DNA of 64,000 nt from Microcebus murinus (lineage: Eukaryota > Chordata > Mammalia > Primates > Cheirogaleidae): positions 8,929,537-8,993,536 of the forward strand of contig NC_134107.1 of the NCBI RefSeq assembly GCF_040939455.1. The letters are read 5' to 3'. A program made the translations under genes and the position numbers. The notes under the pieces were generated by a model. The model did not search any database and was not told the origin of the DNA. It saw only the letters and a program-made list of their open reading frames with translations. Below, one piece after another: positions 43,804 to 64,000 of the stretch. Within the stretch, counting starts at the first letter, position 1; each line of letters begins with the position of its first letter.

Positions 43804-44892
43804 AAAAGAGCAGAGCTTTAGACCTGAGAGGAACCTGCCCAAGACTCCGGGGCTGCACGTGGAAGGCAGAAGACCCCCAGAGGGGGGCCTGGCGCCTCTT
43901 CTGTGTTCCTCCAGGGGTCTGGGGCTGCTAGGATCTCCCTCTAGACTTCTTCACGTGGCATCAAAGACGGCAAAAGGAAGAGGGAGCAGAAATGGAAGGA
44001 GATGGAAATCAAGTCTTAGAAGAGGCGGTCTGGGGAGATTCCAGGCTTTCCAAAAGGCCAATGACATTTTACAGTTTTCTCAGCAAAAATGATGCTGACG
44101 AGAAAGGGAAGAGAGCAGTCCCAGGTCTGGGCGTGCGACTTCTCGTTTAGCGCTGTCTGATCATAAGACAGTGACAGCTGCCCTTGGCCGCGCTCCAAGT
44201 ACCCAACAGGCTCTGCTCTACGGCCTTCCCCTGTGGCAGTCCCTGAAGCCACAGCAGGCTCGTGGAAACACGCGTGGGGACATCCAGCGCACACGCTGCT
44301 TAGTGACGGAGGTGGCCGTCTGATTGAAAGCCCTTGCGCTCAGCTGCTGGGGTGCCCTGTGTCCTGTCTTTTCCCTGTCACACGTTTCTTCCATGCCTCA
44401 CCGCCTTGCGGCGGCTGGGAGGTTTTGGGGTGGCAGTGGCTTTGGGCCTCGGGCCACCCTTGGCCCCGCAGAGTAAGGGCTGAGCTCTGCAGCCAGAGGA
44501 GCGAGGGACAATGCTCGGGTGAGGGCAGCTGCAGGGACCCGGGACCCAAGCAAGGTCAAGGTGGGTGCTGGCGGGGGCTGCGTCCGTGGGAGGTGGGGCC
44601 ACGGGGCTTGGAGGCCCCTGGGCGAAGCACGGCAGGCGAGTCCCGGCAAAGCCCACAGGCTAACCGGGCAGCAAGGTGTTCCCGTGAGAAGGGAGCAGAG
44701 AACGCTGCCTGCCGAGGCCACCAGCCAGCTGGGACAAGGATGTGGTGTGTGGGCAGGGGCTTCCTGCCACCCCCAGGCAGCGCACCATGCAGGTGTGTGA
44801 TCACCTGTCCAGCCTTCACGGGGGCATTTACGTTCTATAAGGACAGTGATGTGGATGGCTCCTGCTTTTTTTTTATTCAATTAAGAAATGCA
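43804..44892. other. Intergenic unique sequence
   Basis: GC-rich, no repeat or exon recognised. Confidence 0.5.
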
Positions 44893-45203
44893 GGCCGGGC
44901 GCTGTGGCTCACGCCTGTAATCCTAGCTCTTGGGAGGCCGAGGCGGGCGGATTGCTCAAGGTCAGGAGTTCAAAACCAGCCTGAGCGAGACCCCGTCTCT
45001 ACTATAAATAGAAAGAAATTAATTGGCCAACTGATATATATATAAAAAAAATTAGCCGGGCATGGTGGCGCATGCCTGTAGTCCCAGCTACTTGGGAGGC
45101 TGAGGCAGAAGGATCACTCGAGCCCAGGAGTTTGAGGTTGCTGTGAGCTAGGCTGATGCCACGGCACTCACTCTAGCCTGGGCAACAAAGCGAGACTCTG
45201 TCT

Positions 45204-45243
<40 letters not shown>
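44893..45243 (+). mobile_element. Lemur-type Alu with a 38-nt pure A tail
   Basis: AAGAAATGCA duplicated on both sides. The unbroken tail (45206-45243) points to a young insertion. Confidence 0.96.
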
Positions 45244-45245
<2 letters not shown>

Positions 45246-46120
45246 AATGCAACTTGTTAACCTCATCCATTTAAGAAAAATTGTAGTTAAATACACAGAA
45301 AATTACCCATTTTATTATTTTTTTTGAGACAGGGTCTCATTCTGATCCTCAGGCTGGAGTGCAGTGGTGCTAGCTCACTGCAGCCTCCAACTCCTGGGCT
45401 GAAGTGATCCTCCTGCCTCAGCCTCCCAGGTAGCCGGGACGAGCGTGAGCCACCACGCCCGGCTAATTTTTCTTATTGTTTGTAGAGATGAGGTCTTGTT
45501 ACGTTGCCCAGGCTGGTCTCCAACTCCTGGCTCAAGTGACACTATTATCTTGGCCTCCCACAGGGCTGGGATTACGGGCGCGAGCCACTGTGCCTGGCCT
45601 TACCCACTGACATGTACAGTTCGGTGCCGTTAAGTACATCACACTGTTGTGCAACCATTGCCACCGGCCACCTCCAGAAATTTTTTCATCTTGCAAAAGT
45701 GAAGCTCTGTCCCCATGAAACACTAACTCCCTATTCCCCTCCCCCTTTCCCTGGCACCCTTCTACTTTCTGTTTCTACGAATTTGACTCCTCTGGGAACC
45801 TCATGCTCGGAATCATACAAATAGTTGTCTTTTTGTGACTGTCTTCTTTCACTCTGCATGATGTCTTCAGGGTTCACCCATGTTGTAGCACGTGTCAGAA
45901 TTTCCTTCCTTTTTAAGGCTGAATAACATCCCACTGAATAACACTCCACGTCTTGTTTATTCATTCATCTGTTGCCGGACTCTTGGGCTGCTCCCACCTT
46001 TCGGCTCCTGTGAGTGACCCAGCACAAAGACAGTGTGCAAACGTCTCTTCCAGACCCTGCTGTGGATTGCTCTGGGCATATGTTCGGAAGCAGAATTCCT
46101 GGCTCATATGGTAATTGTTT
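45244..46120 (-). mobile_element. Ancient L1 3' region, reverse, split by an Alu
   Basis: Parts 45244-45318 and 45601-46120 contain CACTGTTGTGCAACCATTGCC, AACACTCCACGTCTTGTTTA and AATTCCTGGCTCATATGGTA in L1M order. Confidence 0.8.
45319..45600 (-). mobile_element. Old Alu (J-like) inside L1
   Basis: TTACCCA on both sides. The linker is non-lemur. Confidence 0.88.
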
Positions 46121-46121
46121 T

Positions 46122-46443
<322 letters not shown>

Positions 46444-46559
46444 TGTTTTTAACTTTTTGAGGAACCTAGTCCAGTTAACTTTCACCAGTTCAACACCGAT
46501 AATGGCACCAAACAGTTCCCCAGATGGCAGTGGCTCTGTGTCTTTCTAGGTAATACAAA

Positions 46560-46720
46560 TAGTAAATTTGAGCACTTACTATGTCCCCACGGCAAACCGG
46601 CAGGGCAGGTGCTAGTATCATCCCATTTGGCAGATGAGGAAGTTGAGGCTCAGGGACTGGGTAACTTGCTCAAGGTCACACTCAGCTCACTGGGGTTCAG
46701 GACTTGCCTCCAGAGCTCAC
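46560..46720 (-). mobile_element. MIR
   Basis: Reverse MIR: GAGCACTTACTATGTCCCC, CAGATGAGGAAGTTGAGGCT, AACTTGCTCAAGGTCACAC. Confidence 0.8.
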
Positions 46721-48000
46721 ACACACAATTGCCAAACTGAACCACCTGACTGCAGCAGACGCTTCCAGAATCGAAGTTTCAAATGTAGCACAAAATACGA
46801 CGTGTCTAAGTCAAAGAATATGGAACGTGACTCCTGCCTTCAGCCTTCTCTGACCTGCACACGAAACAGCGACCACGCGAGAGGGTGCTGGGAGAGAACC
46901 AGAGAGAAGGGCTGGGCGAGGGACATTGCCAGGCCCCGTGATTCTACGTTTATTGAAACTTCCAGATGTGGCTGCACCATGGCCGCATTAGAGATGAGGG
47001 CGAGCAGCCCGTGTGGCGAGGTTCCGCCCTGCCACCCTCCCTACCCCGCACCCCACAACCAACAGGGTCCCAGAGGCCCCTCAGGTTCCCCCTCTCCACG
47101 TCCAGGCGGACGGGGGACCACAGGCTGGCACGCCCAGCGCCCCCTGCTGCACGCGGAGCACGTGACCGGGAGCCAGGGCGTGGCGCCTGTCCTCCTTCCC
47201 GATCTCAGGGCTGCCCCATGCAACTCTCTGGAAACACGTAAGGGGAATTATTTACCAGTTTGATTAGAGATATCACGCCGACAGCCCTAACTGTTCTTTT
47301 GGAGGACGGCCCTGTCTCCTCGAATGAACCACACCAAGGTCCTGGGGGCGCCTGAGCCCCTCATGCCCCGGCCTCAAGTCCTTCTGTTTGCTGGCCCCTC
47401 CAGTCCTCTGGCCACTCCAGTCCTTCTGGCCACTCTGGGCCAGGCCCTTGTCCCTTCTCACCTGGATTAGCTTCCAGCGTGTCCTCCCCTTGCTGCCTTA
47501 GCCACCCCCGCAGATGGGAGCGGTCCCCGCTCCCGGGGCTGTCCGCCGTGCCCGCCCACAGCCGCCTTGCCAGCTCTGCCAAGTGGAGCAAAGGGCACGC
47601 GCAGGGGCGCTGGGCGCGGGCCGCCGGCCCCAAGCTCCGGCTTTCAGAAAGGCAAATGGCTGTAAACAGGTGTGTTCTGATTACCCAGAGGTGGAATTTG
47701 CTCATGTCTTTGTCCGTTTCGTGGACTTGAGGCTGGGCCTGTGCTGCCGGCTCTCCGGTCCCAGCCGTGTCCTCACCTGCCCTTCCGGCCTGCCGCCCGG
47801 GCGGAGGCTGCCAAGAACACTCTCAGCCGCCTCCGGCAGCCGCGAGGCTGCGCGCAGGAGGCCGCGCTTGCCTTGCCGTTCTCCCCAAGGCCCTATTTTC
47901 TCTGGCTCAGGGAGGCGGTTGCCTATGGACATGTTTAAGTTAAAACAATGTAGAACAGACATGCGTGGCTTTTAAAATCAGAACACAGAAACTCAGTCTC
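46721..48000. other. Downstream flank of MRPL21
   Basis: A GC-rich block at 47.5-47.9 kb. No gene recognised. Confidence 0.5.
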
Positions 48001-48015
48001 CTTGGAAAACAAGAA

Positions 48016-48021
48016 TTTACT
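48016..48021 (-). promoter_or_regulatory. Possible MRPL21 poly(A) signal AGTAAA
   Basis: No AATAAA or ATTAAA follows the stop codon closely. A variant AGTAAA lies 31 bp past the TGA, and a T/G-rich stretch (TTTCTGTGTTCTG) follows, as expected downstream of cleavage. This would give a 3' UTR of only about 50-60 nt. Confidence 0.4.
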
Positions 48022-48051
48022 TTTACATTTCTGTGAACACGAGCTTGGCGG

Positions 48052-63529
<15,478 letters not shown>

Positions 63530-63715
63530 GTACACTTTCCAGGCATTAATTCCTTAATTCCTTTAGACCTCATGCCAACCCTACAAAGTAGTTGACTGTT
63601 AATGTCATTTTCCATCTAAAGAGACTGAGACAGAGAAGGGTTAAGTGACTTGCCCAGGATAACACAGCAGAGTCAGGTTTCGAGGTCAGGCAGTCTGATT
63701 CCAGAGTTGGCATTC
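63530..63715 (-). mobile_element. MIR
   Basis: CTAAAGAGACTGAGACAGAG, TTAAGTGACTTGCCCAGGAT and AACACAGCAGAGTCAGGTTT, in IGHMBP2 intron 1. Confidence 0.8.
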
Positions 63716-63745
63716 AACCATTCATTGAAAGGAGTTGAGAGGCTT

Positions 63746-64000
63746 TTTTTTTTTTTTTGAGACAGAGTCTCGCTTTGTTGCCCAGGCTAGCGTGAGTGCC
63801 GTGGCGTCAGCCTGGCTCACAGCAACCTCAAACTCCTGGGCTCAAGCAATCCTCCTGCCTCAGCCTCCCGGGTAGCTGGGACTACAGGCATGCGCCACCA
63901 TGCTCGGCTGATTTTTTGTATATATATTAGTTGGCCAATTAATTTCTTTATATTTTTTTCATAGTAGAGATGGGCTCTCGCTCAGGCTGGTTTTGAACTC
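63746..64000 (-). mobile_element. Lemur-type Alu, cut by the window end
   Basis: Right arm, linker and start of the left arm are present. Confidence 0.94.

Overview
This is nuclear DNA of a strepsirrhine primate, most likely a lemur. Two things point there. The exons match primate CPT1A, MRPL21 and IGHMBP2. The interspersed repeats are dominated by dimeric 7SL-derived Alu SINEs carrying a block (AAATTAATTGGCCAACTAA) and a right-arm start (GCTAGGCTGACGCCACGG) that I recognise from lemur Alus rather than from human AluS/AluY. Two very short L1 3' ends also carry a tail unlike that of human L1. The species cannot be named from the sequence alone.

The order matches human 11q13.3. CPT1A lies on the minus strand. 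Its coding exons 5 to 2 are at 1310-6787, followed by a 15 kb intron 1 and a non-coding first exon in a CpG island ending near 21850; exons 6 onward lie beyond position 1. About 26 kb of mostly repeat-filled intergenic DNA follows (about 21900-48000), broken by an isolated CpG island with a 25-copy GC-rich minisatellite (32240-33480). MRPL21 is complete on the minus strand: seven exons, stop at 48052, start at 62573, 209 codons, every splice junction in phase. IGHMBP2 begins head to head with it at 62721 on the plus strand, and only exon 1 is in the window. A 147-bp gap between the two start codons serves as a shared CpG-rich promoter.

The three products act in separate processes: entry of long-chain fatty acids into mitochondria (CPT1A), mitochondrial translation (MRPL21), and a superfamily 1 RNA/DNA helicase (IGHMBP2). 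The first two are nuclear-encoded mitochondrial proteins.

Repeats make up much of the rest: over 50 Alu or Alu-monomer insertions, three of them Alu-inside-Alu, many with readable target-site duplications; ancient L1, L2 and MIR copies; LTR remnants; microsatellites; and two minisatellites. The most unusual items are a templated insertion copied from about 0.9 kb away (41357-41473), a 3'-truncated U2 snRNA pseudogene just upstream of an MRPL21 exon, a 68-bp L1 tail insertion with intact target-site duplications, an unidentified 66-bp retrocopy, and tandem arrays in both large CpG islands. I found no new protein-coding system. Long open frames in the GC-rich areas and in Alus are explained by composition and repeats.
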